DNA of 64,000 nt from CAWBXL01 sp963837365 (GCA_963837365.1 CAWIMW010000002.1:372001-436000), one strand, 5' to 3'; counted from the first letter of the stretch, positions 35,899 to 45,400 are shown. Made by a program: numbers and translations. Notes: generated by a model from the letters alone, not told the origin.

Positions 35899-37572
35899 AT
35901 GTCGGCAAAGTACATCTTTGTAACCGGCGGTGTGGTGTCTTCCTTGGGCAAGGGATTGGCTGCGGCTTCCATCGGCTGCCTCCTGGAAAGCCGCGGGCTT
36001 AAGGTCAATCTGATGAAGTTTGACCCCTATCTCAACGTCGACCCGGGTACCATGTCTCCCTTCCAGCACGGAGAAGTCTTTGTCACCGACGACGGCGCCG
36101 AAACCGACCTCGACCTTGGCCACTACGAGCGCTTTACCCACGCCAAGCTCTCTCGCGACAACAATTGGACCACCGGACGGATTTACGAGCAGATCATCGC
36201 CAAGGAGCGCCGTGGCGACTATCTGGGCAAAACGGTGCAGGTGATCCCGCACGTCACCAACGAAATCAAAGCAGCTATGAAGAAGGTGGCGCAGGACGTG
36301 GATGTGGCCATCGTGGAAATTGGCGGTACAGTCGGCGACATCGAATCGCTGCCCTTCATGGAAGCCATCCGCCAGATGCGCCAGGAACTGGGCCGCGAGA
36401 ACACGGTGTTTGTGCACGTCACGCTGGTCCCGTTTATCGCCGCCGCTCAGGAATTAAAGACCAAACCGACACAGCACTCGGTCAAGGAGCTCCTCAGCAT
36501 CGGAATCCAGCCTGACATCCTGCTCTGCCGCACCGACCGGTTCCTTTCCAAAGACATCAAGAGCAAAATTGCGCTGTTCTGCAACGTTCCCGACGAAGCT
36601 GTTATCACCGCCAAAGACGTGGCTTCTATCTATGAAGTACCCCTGGTCTTCGCCAATGAAAACGTGGACACGCTGGCGCTGAAGTACTTGCACATCGAAG
36701 CCAAAGATCGCGAGCTTGCGCGGTGGGACGATATCGTTCACAAGGTCTACAACCCCAAAGCCGAAGTCACCATCGCCATTGTCGGCAAGTATGTGGAGTA
36801 CGAAGATTCCTACAAGTCGCTGAAAGAAGCCCTGGTTCACGGCTCACTGGCCCACAATCTGAAACTGCAATTGAACTGGGTGGAAGCCGAGGGCCTGGAG
36901 TCCGGACAGCAAGCCTGCGCGGAGCAGTTGGCAGAATACGACGGCATCCTGGTTCCTGGAGGCTTCGGCAAACGTGGCATTGAAGGAATGCTGCAAGCTA
37001 TTCGCTACGCGCGCGAAAACAAGGTTCCGTACTTCGGCATTTGCCTGGGCATGCAAACCGCATGCATAGAGTTTGCGCGCAATGTCTGCGGACTGGCCGA
37101 AGCCAACTCCAGCGAGTTCGATCCTGCCACCAATCATCGCGTGATCTACAAGCTGCGAGAACTTCGCGGTGTGGAAGAACTTGGCGGCACCATGCGGCTG
37201 GGCGCATGGCCCTGCAAAATCGAGCCGGACACTCTGGCCTACCGGATCTACGGTCAAACTGAAATCAGTGAGCGCCATCGTCATCGTTACGAGTTCAACC
37301 GGGAGTACGAAGAAACGCTGACCGCTGCGGGATTGAAAATCTCTGGATCGACTCCGGATGGCACCTATGTAGAGATGGTCGAACTTCCCGACCACCCGCA
37401 CTTCATCGGCTGCCAGTTCCACCCTGAGTTCAAATCAAAGCCGCTGGAACCGCATCCGCTGTTCAGAACGTTTGTCGGAGCAGCCTACGAAAGCGGCTTG
37501 AAGCGGCGCTCCGAGAAGGTCGCGGCTGAAGTGGAAATGTTTCACCGCCCGGAGAGAGTCGGGCAAAGATAA
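35899..37572 (+). CDS. pyrG: CTP synthase
   Basis: 557 residues. The synthetase domain opens KYIFVTGGVVSSLGKGL, with KFDPYLNVDPGTMSP and GGTVGDIESLPF near 145. The glutaminase domain has the nucleophile Cys382 in FGICLGMQ and a late His/Glu pair (QFHPEFKSKP near 513). It converts UTP to CTP with ATP and glutamine. It precedes kdsA, a common arrangement because CTP is needed to activate Kdo as CMP-Kdo. A GAGCGAGGAACCG ribosome region lies before the ATG. Confidence 0.98.
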   Translation: MSAKYIFVTGGVVSSLGKGLAAASIGCLLESRGLKVNLMKFDPYLNVDPGTMSPFQHGEVFVTDDGAETDLDLGHYERFTHAKLSRDNNWTTGRIYEQIIAKERRGDYLGKTVQVIPHVTNEIKAAMKKVAQDVDVAIVEIGGTVGDIESLPFMEAIRQMRQELGRENTVFVHVTLVPFIAAAQELKTKPTQHSVKELLSIGIQPDILLCRTDRFLSKDIKSKIALFCNVPDEAVITAKDVASIYEVPLVFANENVDTLALKYLHIEAKDRELARWDDIVHKVYNPKAEVTIAIVGKYVEYEDSYKSLKEALVHGSLAHNLKLQLNWVEAEGLESGQQACAEQLAEYDGILVPGGFGKRGIEGMLQAIRYARENKVPYFGICLGMQTACIEFARNVCGLAEANSSEFDPATNHRVIYKLRELRGVEELGGTMRLGAWPCKIEPDTLAYRIYGQTEISERHRHRYEFNREYEETLTAAGLKISGSTPDGTYVEMVELPDHPHFIGCQFHPEFKSKPLEPHPLFRTFVGAAYESGLKRRSEKVAAEVEMFHRPERVGQR

Positions 37573-37600
37573 AATCTTCAACTACAGGACATCATTAACC

Positions 37601-37741
37601 CATTGCCATTCCGACGAGGACCCTGAGCTTCGCCGAAGGGGACAAGGAGGAATCTGCTATTTGCAGACGGTGCCACAGAAGCTGTCAACAAAAGCAGATT
37701 CCTCCTCATTCGCTACGCTCATTTGTCGGAATGACAAATGG
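37601..37741. repeat. Dispersed hairpin repeat (CATTTGTCATTCC family), second copy
   Basis: Begins CATTGCCATTCCGACGAGG and ends TGTCGGAATGACAAATG. Inner segments AGGAGGAATCTGC and GCAGATTCCTCCT are perfect complements. The whole could fold into one long hairpin between pyrG and kdsA. Confidence 0.78.
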
Positions 37742-37753
37742 TAAGGTTAGCTT

Positions 37754-38602
37754 ATGAGCATTTCCTTCCAAGTCGAAGGTGTCAGGATCGGCTCCGGCAA
37801 TCTTTTTCTTATCGCCGGCCCGTGCGTCATCGAAAGTGAAAAACATGCGCTCTTCATGGCGGAAGTAATCAAAGGCGTGACCCGCTCACTCAACATCCCC
37901 TTCATTTTCAAAGCCTCCTACGACAAGGCCAATCGCACCTCGATGGCCAGCTTCCGCGGACCAGGGCTGAAAGAGGGCCTGCGCATTTTGAAAAAGGTGA
38001 AGGACGAGGTCCATGTCCCCATACTCACCGATGTGCATGAAAAGGAAGATGTGGCCAAGGTTGCCGAAGTAGCCGATGTTCTGCAAATCCCAGCTTTCCT
38101 CTGCCGGCAGACTGATTTGATCGTGGCTGCTGCCATGACGGAGCGGGTCGTAAACATCAAGAAGGGCCAGTTTGTCTCTCCCTGGGACATGCGTCACGCG
38201 GTGGAAAAATGCAAAACCGCAGGCAACGACCGCGTCTTCGTGACCGAGCGCGGCTCCAGTTTTGGCTACAACAATCTAGTCGTGGACATGCGTTCCTTGG
38301 CTATCATGCGAAAGTTTGCCCCGGTGGTGTTCGACGCCACGCACTCCGTGCAATTGCCATCTGCCGCGCAGAGCGACGGAGATAAACCAACCTCCAGCGG
38401 CGGCCAGCCGGAGTTTATTCCGGTGTTGTCACGAGCGGCGGTCGCGGCAGGGGTGGACGGAATTTTCATGGAAGTTCACGACAACCCCAACGAAGCCAAG
38501 TCGGATGGCGCGAATGCTTTGGAATCAAACAAGCTGCGCGGCGTATTGAAGGAATTGTTGGCGATTCAAAACAGTATTCCAGCCTCTCACATAACGCCCT
38601 AA
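37754..38602 (+). CDS. kdsA: 3-deoxy-8-phosphooctulonate synthase (Kdo-8-P synthase), metallo type
   Basis: 282 residues. FLIAGPCVIESEKHA near 18 carries Cys24, the metal ligand that marks the metal-dependent class; the metal-free class has Asn at this position. The other expected ligands are present: the His of DATHSVQLP near 195, the Glu of FMEVHDNP near 238 and Asp in the following segment. FKASYDKANRTS near 53 binds substrate phosphate. The enzyme condenses PEP with arabinose-5-phosphate to give Kdo-8-P for LPS inner core. The arabinose-5-phosphate comes from the kdsD product encoded 2.4 kb downstream. Confidence 0.95.
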   Translation: MSISFQVEGVRIGSGNLFLIAGPCVIESEKHALFMAEVIKGVTRSLNIPFIFKASYDKANRTSMASFRGPGLKEGLRILKKVKDEVHVPILTDVHEKEDVAKVAEVADVLQIPAFLCRQTDLIVAAAMTERVVNIKKGQFVSPWDMRHAVEKCKTAGNDRVFVTERGSSFGYNNLVVDMRSLAIMRKFAPVVFDATHSVQLPSAAQSDGDKPTSSGGQPEFIPVLSRAAVAAGVDGIFMEVHDNPNEAKSDGANALESNKLRGVLKELLAIQNSIPASHITP

Positions 38603-38639
38603 GAATTACGCTTTGATTACGCAGTCCACGGAGGATCAG

Positions 38640-39737
38640 GTGCGAGCTGTCATCACCAAAATTGCTTTCATTCTGCTGGCAACTTCAACAACAGTTTTCG
38701 CGCAGAGCACTGCACCCTTGCGCGTTGGCATCGTAGGCCTGGTCCACGGCCACGTCGGCTGGTTCCTCGAGCATGGGATCCACCGCCCGGAGATCCAGCT
38801 CGTCGGCATCGCCGAGCCGGATGCCCAACTGGCAGCCTCCTACGCCGGTCACAACAACATCGATCGCGCGCTTCTCTTTACCTCTCTGGAAGAAATGCTG
38901 GCGAAGACCCACCCACAGGCTGTGCTGGTCTACACCAACACGTTTGATCACCGGAAAGTGGTAGAAATCTGTGCCAAACATGGCGTGCCCGTGATGATGG
39001 AAAAGCCGCTGGCGGTGAGTTACGACGATGCACTTGCTATGCAGAAGGCGGCGCAACAAGGCAAGATCAAGGTCCTGGTGAACTACGAGACCACGTGGTA
39101 TCGCAGCAATCGCGCCGCGTATGAGCTGCTACACCAGGGGGCAATCGGCGATGTTCGTAAAGTAGTCATACATGACGGCCATCAGGGTCCGAAGGAAATC
39201 GGAGTACAACCGGAATTCATGGCATGGCTCAACGACCCCAAACTAAACGGGGGAGGCGCTCTCTACGATTTCGGCTGCTACGGAGCAGACTTGATCACCT
39301 GGCTCATGGACGGCAAGCGTCCGCTGACGGTGACCGCAGTCACGCAGCACATCAAGCCGGAGATTTACAAGGTTGATGACGAAGCCACCGTCATCCTCAC
39401 CTATCCCAAAGCGCAGGCCATTTTGCAGGCGTCCTGGAACTGGCCTTTCAGCAGAAAAGATATGGAAGTGTACGGCAGCACGGGAAGCGTCATCACCGTG
39501 GACAACAATGACTTGCGGGTTCACCTCAAGGACAAGAATGAGGAGAAAACCACCGGCGCTCCGCTTCCGGCCCCTTATGACGACGAGCTGGCGCTCCTGC
39601 GGGCGGTGGTGTTGGAAGGAGCAGACCCAGGCGCGCCTTCATCACTACAGACCAATCTGGTGGTCAGTGAAATTCTCGATGCTGCACGACGTTCAGCCGC
39701 TACCGGCAAAACCATTATGCTGCCTGCGACGCAATGA
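38640..39737 (+). CDS. Exported Gfo/Idh/MocA-family oxidoreductase
   Basis: 365 residues from the GTG at 38640, which has GGAGGATCAG just before it; the longest frame starts at TTG 38613. The N terminus (ITKIAFILLATSTTVFAQ) looks like a Sec signal peptide. The NAD-binding fold follows (RVGIVGLVHGHVGWFLE), with EKPLAVS near 130 containing the usual catalytic-site lysine, and the C-terminal alpha/beta domain (LNGGGALYDFGCYGADL near 202). Family members oxidise or epimerise sugars and keep NAD(P) tightly bound, which would allow work outside the cytoplasm. The substrate is not known. Confidence 0.82.
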   Translation: MRAVITKIAFILLATSTTVFAQSTAPLRVGIVGLVHGHVGWFLEHGIHRPEIQLVGIAEPDAQLAASYAGHNNIDRALLFTSLEEMLAKTHPQAVLVYTNTFDHRKVVEICAKHGVPVMMEKPLAVSYDDALAMQKAAQQGKIKVLVNYETTWYRSNRAAYELLHQGAIGDVRKVVIHDGHQGPKEIGVQPEFMAWLNDPKLNGGGALYDFGCYGADLITWLMDGKRPLTVTAVTQHIKPEIYKVDDEATVILTYPKAQAILQASWNWPFSRKDMEVYGSTGSVITVDNNDLRVHLKDKNEEKTTGAPLPAPYDDELALLRAVVLEGADPGAPSSLQTNLVVSEILDAARRSAATGKTIMLPATQ

Positions 39738-39790
39738 CTCGCCGATGAGACTGGCCTGAATCTGCTAACATTCGGCAACATCTCATCTGC

Positions 39791-40939
39791 ATGCGTATTT
39801 TCAGCATCATTGCCGGGGCCTGGCTGATTTTCGTCGTACTGCTGGATGCCTTTGAGACCGTCGTCCTCCCTCGCCGCGTACGGCGCGTATTCCGGCTTAC
39901 TTCTTTGTTCTATCGCAATACTTGGCGGCCCTGGTCGCGGCTGGCGCGGCTCATCAAATCACCAACCATCCGTGAAACCTTTCTGGGATACTTTGGCCCC
40001 CTGTCCCTGATCTTTCTGCTCGCGCTCTGGGCCTTCGGTTTGATCCTGGCGTTTGCCCTGCTGCATTGGGGCTCAGGCCAACACGTTCAGCTGGGCGGTG
40101 AAGGCATCACGTTTGGGACCCTGCTCTACTTCAGCGGGGAGACCTTTTTCACCCTGGGCCTCGGCGATGTCGCACCTATGACGAGTCCGGAGCGATTCCT
40201 CACTGTCCTCGAATCGGGCATGGGATTTGCATTTCTCGGCCTGGTGATCGGATATCTGCCCACAATCTACTCGGCATTTTCCCGTCGTGAAGTCGAGATT
40301 TCCCTGCTGGATGCGCGCGCCGGTTCGCCCCCTACTGCCGCAGAGCTGCTTGGGCGTCTGGGAAATTGTCCGGACGGACGTGGCTTAGAGGCAATTCTCC
40401 AAAGCTGGGAACGATGGTCGGCAGAAGTATTGGAAACCCACATCTCGTATCCCACATTGAGCTTTTTCCGCTCGCAACACAGCAACCAATCGTGGCTGGG
40501 AGCCCTGACCATCATTCTCGATAGTTGTGCACTGCTGATGATGGAAATCGACGGTGTAAGCAACGAACAGGCTGAACTTACTTTTGCCATGGCGCGCCAT
40601 GCGGTGGTGGATTTGGCCCAGATATTCCGCACATCTTTTGATCCGCATGCTTCCGACCGCCTTCCTGCGAGCGAACTGGCCCGTCTGCGCGCCTACCTCA
40701 AAGAGCAGGACTTGCGGTTGAAAGAAGGAACTGACGCAGAGCAGAGATTAAAAGAACTGCGCTTGATGTACGAACCCTACGCACAAGCCATGGCAAAAAC
40801 TCTGTTAATTGACTTGCCACCGTGGATCCATGCGCAAAAGAAGAAAGATAACTGGCAGGCAGGCCCCTGGGACCGTTTGATCCAGGCGCATGGGTTGGGG
40901 GAAATCACTGCCAGACATAAACTTGATGATGATTTTTAG
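39791..40939 (+). CDS. Potassium-channel-like membrane protein with large C-terminal domain
   Basis: 382 residues. An N-terminal membrane helix (residues 5-22) and a Arg-rich loop are followed by a two-helix pore module: helix 68-92, pore helix and filter YFSGETFFTLGLGDVAP (Thr121 to Asp126), helix about 138-160. TLGLGD stands where potassium channels have TVGYGD, so the filter is altered. The cytoplasmic 215 residues are helical with no recognised ligand domain. It lies between the kdsA/oxidoreductase pair and kdsD, without obvious functional link. Confidence 0.72.
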   Translation: MRIFSIIAGAWLIFVVLLDAFETVVLPRRVRRVFRLTSLFYRNTWRPWSRLARLIKSPTIRETFLGYFGPLSLIFLLALWAFGLILAFALLHWGSGQHVQLGGEGITFGTLLYFSGETFFTLGLGDVAPMTSPERFLTVLESGMGFAFLGLVIGYLPTIYSAFSRREVEISLLDARAGSPPTAAELLGRLGNCPDGRGLEAILQSWERWSAEVLETHISYPTLSFFRSQHSNQSWLGALTIILDSCALLMMEIDGVSNEQAELTFAMARHAVVDLAQIFRTSFDPHASDRLPASELARLRAYLKEQDLRLKEGTDAEQRLKELRLMYEPYAQAMAKTLLIDLPPWIHAQKKKDNWQAGPWDRLIQAHGLGEITARHKLDDDF

Positions 40940-41004
40940 AACTTCTTTGCTTAGTCCAGAAGGCATATACCTTCGTAAGATTCAACAGAGACCTGGCTGA
41001 GCGG

Positions 41005-42018
41005 GTGCGTGCTAACATCCTCATGGTTATGAAACGGGTTGGGGAAAATGTGGTGCGGATCGAGGCTGACGCGTTACGAGCCTTAGCGGACCGTATCGCG
41101 GGTCCAATGGCCGACACCTTCGACCGCGCCGTGGAATTGCTTTTTTCCTGCAAAGGCCGTGCCGTTGTCACGGGCATGGGCAAGAGCGGACTCATCGCAA
41201 GAAAGATTGCCGCCACCCTGAGTTCCATTGGAACTCCGGCTTTGTTCATGCATCCGGTGGATGCCATTCACGGCGATCTCGGGATGGTGGTTCGGGGAGA
41301 TGTTGTTCTAGCGCTTTCCGCCAGCGGTGAGACCGAGGAAGTAGTGCACCTGCTGGCGACTATCAAACGCTTGCAGGTACCGCTGGTCAGCCTGACATGT
41401 GACCCGATTTTCTCCGGCAACGGTACGAAACTTTCCACATTGGCAGCGGCCGCCGATGTGGCCCTTGATTGTTCAATCGCAAAAGAAGCTTGCACAATGG
41501 GACTTGCTCCGACCGCCTCCACAACCACGATGCTTGCCTTGGGTGATGCACTGGCTGTGGCACTCTCCGAAAAACGGGGTTTCAAGGAAGAAGATTTCGC
41601 CAACCTGCACCCCGGCGGCAAGCTCGGCAAACAATTGGCACGTGTGGAATCCTTGATGCACACTGGCGACTCCCTGCCACGTGTGACTCCCAAGACTAAA
41701 ATGCCCGACGTGATCTACGAGATGTCGCGCAAGAAGCTTGGCGTGACGGCTGTGGTGGATGGTGAAAAACTGGTAGGGGTGATCAGCGATGGCGACCTGC
41801 GACGCTTGCTCGAAAAACGCGGGAAAGATGCGCTCGACCTCACTGCCGGGGAGTGCATGACTAAGGGCCCAAGGACGATTTCCCCCGGTGAATTCGCAAC
41901 TGCCGCACTGGCAGTCATGGAAGAGAAGAAAATCACTTCACTGGCCGTAGTGGATGGCAGCGGCAAGCTCCACGGTATTGTGCACCTGCATGATCTGTGG
42001 GGCACGGAAATGGTGTAG
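41005..42018 (+). CDS. kdsD: Arabinose-5-phosphate isomerase (SIS plus two CBS domains)
   Basis: 337 residues from GTG 41005; ATGs at 41023 and 41029 are alternative starts. The SIS domain (about 40-185) has VVTGMGKSGLIARKIAATL and LALSASGETEEVVHLL. LHPGGKLGKQL near 200 leads to two CBS domains (about 220-335: LGVTAVVDGEKLVGVISDGDLRRLL). This is the standard KdsD/KpsF layout. It converts ribulose-5-phosphate to arabinose-5-phosphate, the first step to Kdo, and works with kdsA and kdsC encoded in this window. Confidence 0.95.
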   Translation: MRANILMVMKRVGENVVRIEADALRALADRIAGPMADTFDRAVELLFSCKGRAVVTGMGKSGLIARKIAATLSSIGTPALFMHPVDAIHGDLGMVVRGDVVLALSASGETEEVVHLLATIKRLQVPLVSLTCDPIFSGNGTKLSTLAAAADVALDCSIAKEACTMGLAPTASTTTMLALGDALAVALSEKRGFKEEDFANLHPGGKLGKQLARVESLMHTGDSLPRVTPKTKMPDVIYEMSRKKLGVTAVVDGEKLVGVISDGDLRRLLEKRGKDALDLTAGECMTKGPRTISPGEFATAALAVMEEKKITSLAVVDGSGKLHGIVHLHDLWGTEMV

Positions 42019-42028
42019 CAAAACAGGT

Positions 42029-42086
42029 TGTGTGGGGACCGGGCTTGCTCCGTCCGGCGGGGTTAAAGACCCGTCTCTACACAATT
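42029..42086. repeat. Compound hairpin repeat (TGTGTGGAG family), diverged copy
   Basis: Begins TTGTGTGGGGACCGGGCTTG and ends GTCTCTACACAA, with the same order of stems as 34587-34640. It follows the kdsD stop and may end its transcript. Confidence 0.6.
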
Positions 42087-42106
42087 TGTGGCGGTACAAT
42101 CATTTT

Positions 42107-42319
42107 ATGTACCACTACGATCCCAACATCGCGCTGGAAGAACTGACCGAAGAAGCGAATCTCCCCAACCCAGTCCATGTACGCGACATGATGTTGCGGA
42201 AACATCTCTCTGCCGACAAGTCTCTGGAGCTGAACCGCATGTTCGTCGAGTACCAGAAATTTTTCGGTGAGACGCAGAAACTGGGTAAGGACATTCTCAA
42301 GCAGCTTTCCGGCCGGTAG
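42107..42319 (+). CDS. Small protein of unknown function
   Basis: 70 residues from the ATG at 42107, beginning MYHYDPNIALEELTEEANLP. It is mostly predicted helix, charged and without a signal peptide. The frame continues upstream through the repeat and the end of kdsD, but that part is not a plausible protein. No family recognised. Its regular composition and intact frame favour a real gene. Confidence 0.5.
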   Translation: MYHYDPNIALEELTEEANLPNPVHVRDMMLRKHLSADKSLELNRMFVEYQKFFGETQKLGKDILKQLSGR

Positions 42320-42334
42320 TTCTACATAACGCGA

Positions 42335-43039
42335 TTACCGCCAATTACCCATGCTTAAGAACTGGGCTGCTATCCCAGACGTCTCTTCAAGAAAAGAGCG
42401 GAAGTCCCCAGGCTTGATCTTCTTGGCCGAACGATAGATCAGCAAAGTTTCCTCGTTCCCCTCGATACGCCACTTCATGTTTTTATCCAAGGGTTCCAGA
42501 TACGACAGCAGGCCGGGAGTAAACAAACCGCGAATTCTCATGTCGTCCGGGCCACTTAACTGATATCGGTTGGAAAATTCCGCGTGGGAGTCGAACAGAA
42601 TGTCTTTGTGCACGACCGCGTTCCAAAGTTTATGGCTGAGGTCCTTGGGCCAGAGCTTGAACAAAGGCATGTGCGCCCCCGCCTTTACGCAGACGAACAC
42701 AGTCTGTTTATAAGTGCGGGAATATCTCCCGCCTCCAACCGTAAACGCATAATCGAACAGGCTGACCGGCAAGCCGTTCGTGCTGCCCGTCATGATGTTC
42801 CTGAAGTCCTTGGCGTGGCCCATCTGGAACAGCGGGCTGGTGAGTTTCGGCGCCTGCTGAGGATTGTTCCACGCTTTGCCTTCAAATGCGAACCCCATTT
42901 CAGAAGCTACGGGGACCAGGGCATGGGTTCGTCGACGGGCAAAATATGCCTGAATGCCGAAAATCGCGCCAACAATAACAATGACTGCGGCAACGTAGGG
43001 TACCCAATCGGGAATATCGAGAAAGGTCAGTATGGCCAT
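42335..43039 (-). CDS. Membrane-anchored protein of unknown function
   Basis: 234 residues from the ATG at 43039. One N-terminal membrane helix (WVPYVAAVIVIVGAIFGIQAYF) is followed by RRRTHALVPVASEMGFAFEG and a soluble domain with beta-rich segments (SLFDYAFTVGGGRYSRTYKQ near 110). Many acidobacterial and planctomycete genomes carry similar one-helix proteins of about 200-250 residues with unknown role. A longer frame to 43081 adds 14 residues without a better ribosome site. Confidence 0.6.
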   Translation of the reverse strand: MAILTFLDIPDWVPYVAAVIVIVGAIFGIQAYFARRRTHALVPVASEMGFAFEGKAWNNPQQAPKLTSPLFQMGHAKDFRNIMTGSTNGLPVSLFDYAFTVGGGRYSRTYKQTVFVCVKAGAHMPLFKLWPKDLSHKLWNAVVHKDILFDSHAEFSNRYQLSGPDDMRIRGLFTPGLLSYLEPLDKNMKWRIEGNEETLLIYRSAKKIKPGDFRSFLEETSGIAAQFLSMGNWR

Positions 43040-43100
43040 GGAAGTGGATGAAATCCTAATCCCGGAAGAAAGGGGAAGCAAGCTTGTCGGATAATAACCC

Positions 43101-43180
43101 TAGCCACGGATTTGCACAGATTCGCACGGATCAAACAACCAAAGTGATTGATCTGTGTTGATCCGTGAAAATCCGTGGCC
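43101..43180. repeat. Dispersed repeat (CCACGGATTTGCACAGAT family), long copy
   Basis: TAGCCACGGATTTGCACAGA near the left end pairs with GTGAAAATCCGTGGCC at the right end. Inner arms CACGGATCA and TGATCCGTG analogues also pair. A short copy is at 17871-17920, and a related CGCAGATTTGCGCAGAT stretch begins at 54488. Confidence 0.7.
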
Positions 43181-43246
43181 GCAGTTAGCGTTTCGCCGGG
43201 AATCCTTTAGAATAATGAATTCGCACCACCTGAAAGCTAACCCACT

Positions 43247-45013
43247 ATGCATCGTTGGTCAGAACTCTTCATTCCTACTCTGCGCGAAGCCCCGGCCGAC
43301 GCCGAGGTCGCCAGCCACAAATTCCTGGTACGCGCGGGCTACGTCCGCCAGCTGGCCGCAGGAATTTACTCCTATCTTTTTCTGGGACAGCGCTCCTTCA
43401 ACAAGATCATGGCCATCGTCCGGGAGGAGATGGACCGTATCGGCCAGGAATTTTACCTTCCCGCGCTTAACCCGCGAGAAATCTGGGAAGCCAGCGGGCG
43501 CTGGGCGGTAATGGGCGACAACATGTTCCGGCTCAAAGATCGTAAGGGAGCCGATCTCTGCCTGGGCATGACCCACGAGGAGATCATGACCGACATCGCC
43601 CGCAAAGAGTTGCGCAGCTATAAGCAGCTGCCACAAATCTGGTATCAGATCCAGACCAAATTCCGCGACGAAGCCCGGCCGAAATCCGGGCTGCTACGCG
43701 TGCGGCAGTTCATCATGAAGGACTCATATTCCTTCGACATTGATGCCGCAGGACTCGATGTCTCCTACAAGAAGCACCGCGAAGCCTATTGCAAGATTTT
43801 CGACCGCTGCGGTCTTAAGTACATGGTGATTGAGGCCGACTCCGGAGCGATGGGCGGATCACAGTCCGAAGAGTTCATGGTGCGAACTCCAGCAGGCGAA
43901 GACCGGATTGTCAGCTGCGAGAAATGCAATTACGCGGCGAATATGGAGAAGGCCTCATCAAAGCTGGAATTGGTTGAAGACCTCAAGCCCGAAGGGGACG
44001 GCCAACCGCTCGAAGTCCATACCCCGGGACAGAAGACGATTGAAGATGTGGCCCGTTTCCTCGGGGTTTCTCCCAAAAACAAGATCAAGACCTTGGCCTT
44101 GATGGCGGAGGAGACTGATCCCAAGACCGGTAAGGCCAAGACTCGTGGCATCGTCGTCTTGATGCGCGGCGATCATCAACTGAATGAAGCCAAGCTCGTC
44201 TCGGCTATCGGTAAGGAAACCCGTCCGATGCAGGAAGACGAGATCAAACAGCTCTTCAAGTCTCCGGCTGGATTCCTCGGCCCGCTCGGAGTCGACTGGG
44301 CAAAGGATCTCAAGGATTCGGACCGCTCGGCCTTGTTAGTGGATAAGGCACTGGAAGGCCGCAAGAACCTGATCTCGGGGGCCAACAAAGAGGATTACCA
44401 CGTAAGGAACATTACGCCTGGCAGCAACTTCCAGCCGACGGCCTACGCAGACCTGCGCGCCGTCACTGCCGGCGAAGGCTGCCCGAAGTGTGGATTTCCC
44501 CTCCGCATTGATACTGCCGTCGAAATCGGTCACATTTTCAAGCTCGGATACAAGTACGCCGAGTCTATGGGAGCCCGTGTGCTCGACAGAAATGGCAAAG
44601 AAGTTATCCCGATCATGGGCAGTTACGGCATCGGCATCGAGCGCATCCTGACTGCCGCCATCGAACAGAGTAATGATGAAAACGGCTTCTGGCTGCCCCC
44701 GCAGATTGCCCCATTTGAAATCGTCGTAACCCCCACCAACACCAAGGACGAGCCCATCGCAAAAGCCGCCGAGGACATCGCCACACGCCTGCAAGCTGCT
44801 GGTTTTGAAGTACTTTTGGACGACCGCGACGAACGCCCTGGGGTAAAGTTCAAAGACGCCGATCTGGTAGGCATCCCTTATCGGGTGACGGTCGGCAAGA
44901 AGGTTACCGAAGATACTGTGGAAGTCGTTACGCGCTCGACTCGTACCGTCACCGATGCTAGCATCGGCGCGATAGTGGAGTATTTTCAGCACGCCCTGAA
45001 GCCAACACGCTAA
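43247..45013 (+). CDS. proS: Prolyl-tRNA synthetase (bacterial type)
   Basis: 588 residues. Class II motifs are present: motif 1 around AGIYSYLFLGQRSFNKI, motif 2 FRDEARPKSGLLRVRQFIMKDSYS near 140 and motif 3 GSYGIGIERILTAAIEQ near 465. An editing domain of the YbaK/INS type sits between motifs 2 and 3 (about 235-390), including KTLALMAEE and VLMRGDHQLNEAKL. The anticodon-binding domain is C-terminal. It charges tRNA-Pro and clears mischarged alanine. Confidence 0.98.
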   Translation: MHRWSELFIPTLREAPADAEVASHKFLVRAGYVRQLAAGIYSYLFLGQRSFNKIMAIVREEMDRIGQEFYLPALNPREIWEASGRWAVMGDNMFRLKDRKGADLCLGMTHEEIMTDIARKELRSYKQLPQIWYQIQTKFRDEARPKSGLLRVRQFIMKDSYSFDIDAAGLDVSYKKHREAYCKIFDRCGLKYMVIEADSGAMGGSQSEEFMVRTPAGEDRIVSCEKCNYAANMEKASSKLELVEDLKPEGDGQPLEVHTPGQKTIEDVARFLGVSPKNKIKTLALMAEETDPKTGKAKTRGIVVLMRGDHQLNEAKLVSAIGKETRPMQEDEIKQLFKSPAGFLGPLGVDWAKDLKDSDRSALLVDKALEGRKNLISGANKEDYHVRNITPGSNFQPTAYADLRAVTAGEGCPKCGFPLRIDTAVEIGHIFKLGYKYAESMGARVLDRNGKEVIPIMGSYGIGIERILTAAIEQSNDENGFWLPPQIAPFEIVVTPTNTKDEPIAKAAEDIATRLQAAGFEVLLDDRDERPGVKFKDADLVGIPYRVTVGKKVTEDTVEVVTRSTRTVTDASIGAIVEYFQHALKPTR

Positions 45014-45052
45014 GCGGTAACTTCAGAGTCCCGCAAGAGTGAGAGACGTTCC

Positions 45053-45400
45053 ATGAAACTGTTTATCGGGATAGTAGTCTTTGCGATAGCAATATCTGCC
45101 AGTGTGGCCCTCATACCGCCCTATTGGGCCGAATATCAGTTTGAGGATGCCATTAAGACGGAAGCGCTCATGGCCACCAACAGCACAAAAACTGAGGATG
45201 CGATTCGCGACACGGTTTACAAGCGCGCCATGGATCTTGACATCCCTCTGGAAAAAGAAAAGATCAAAGTTCACCGTGTCGGCACGGAAGGAACCGGCTC
45301 GGTGACCATTGAAGCGCCTTATACGGTGACCGTGAACATTCCGGGATACCCTGTTAATTTGAATTTCGACCCGATGACCACGAACAAGGGTGTTTTCTAG
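45053..45400 (+). CDS. Small membrane-anchored or secreted protein, unknown
   Basis: 115 residues with an N-terminal hydrophobic helix (LFIGIVVFAIAISASVALI) and a soluble remainder. EYQFEDAIKTEALMATNSTKTEDAIRD suggests a helix followed by a small beta domain (VTIEAPYTVTVNIPGYPVNLNFDP). Similar small proteins with this beta tail (DUF4845-like arrangement) occur in other bacteria, but the match is uncertain. It is 39 bases downstream of proS and probably shares its transcript. Confidence 0.6.
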   Translation: MKLFIGIVVFAIAISASVALIPPYWAEYQFEDAIKTEALMATNSTKTEDAIRDTVYKRAMDLDIPLEKEKIKVHRVGTEGTGSVTIEAPYTVTVNIPGYPVNLNFDPMTTNKGVF

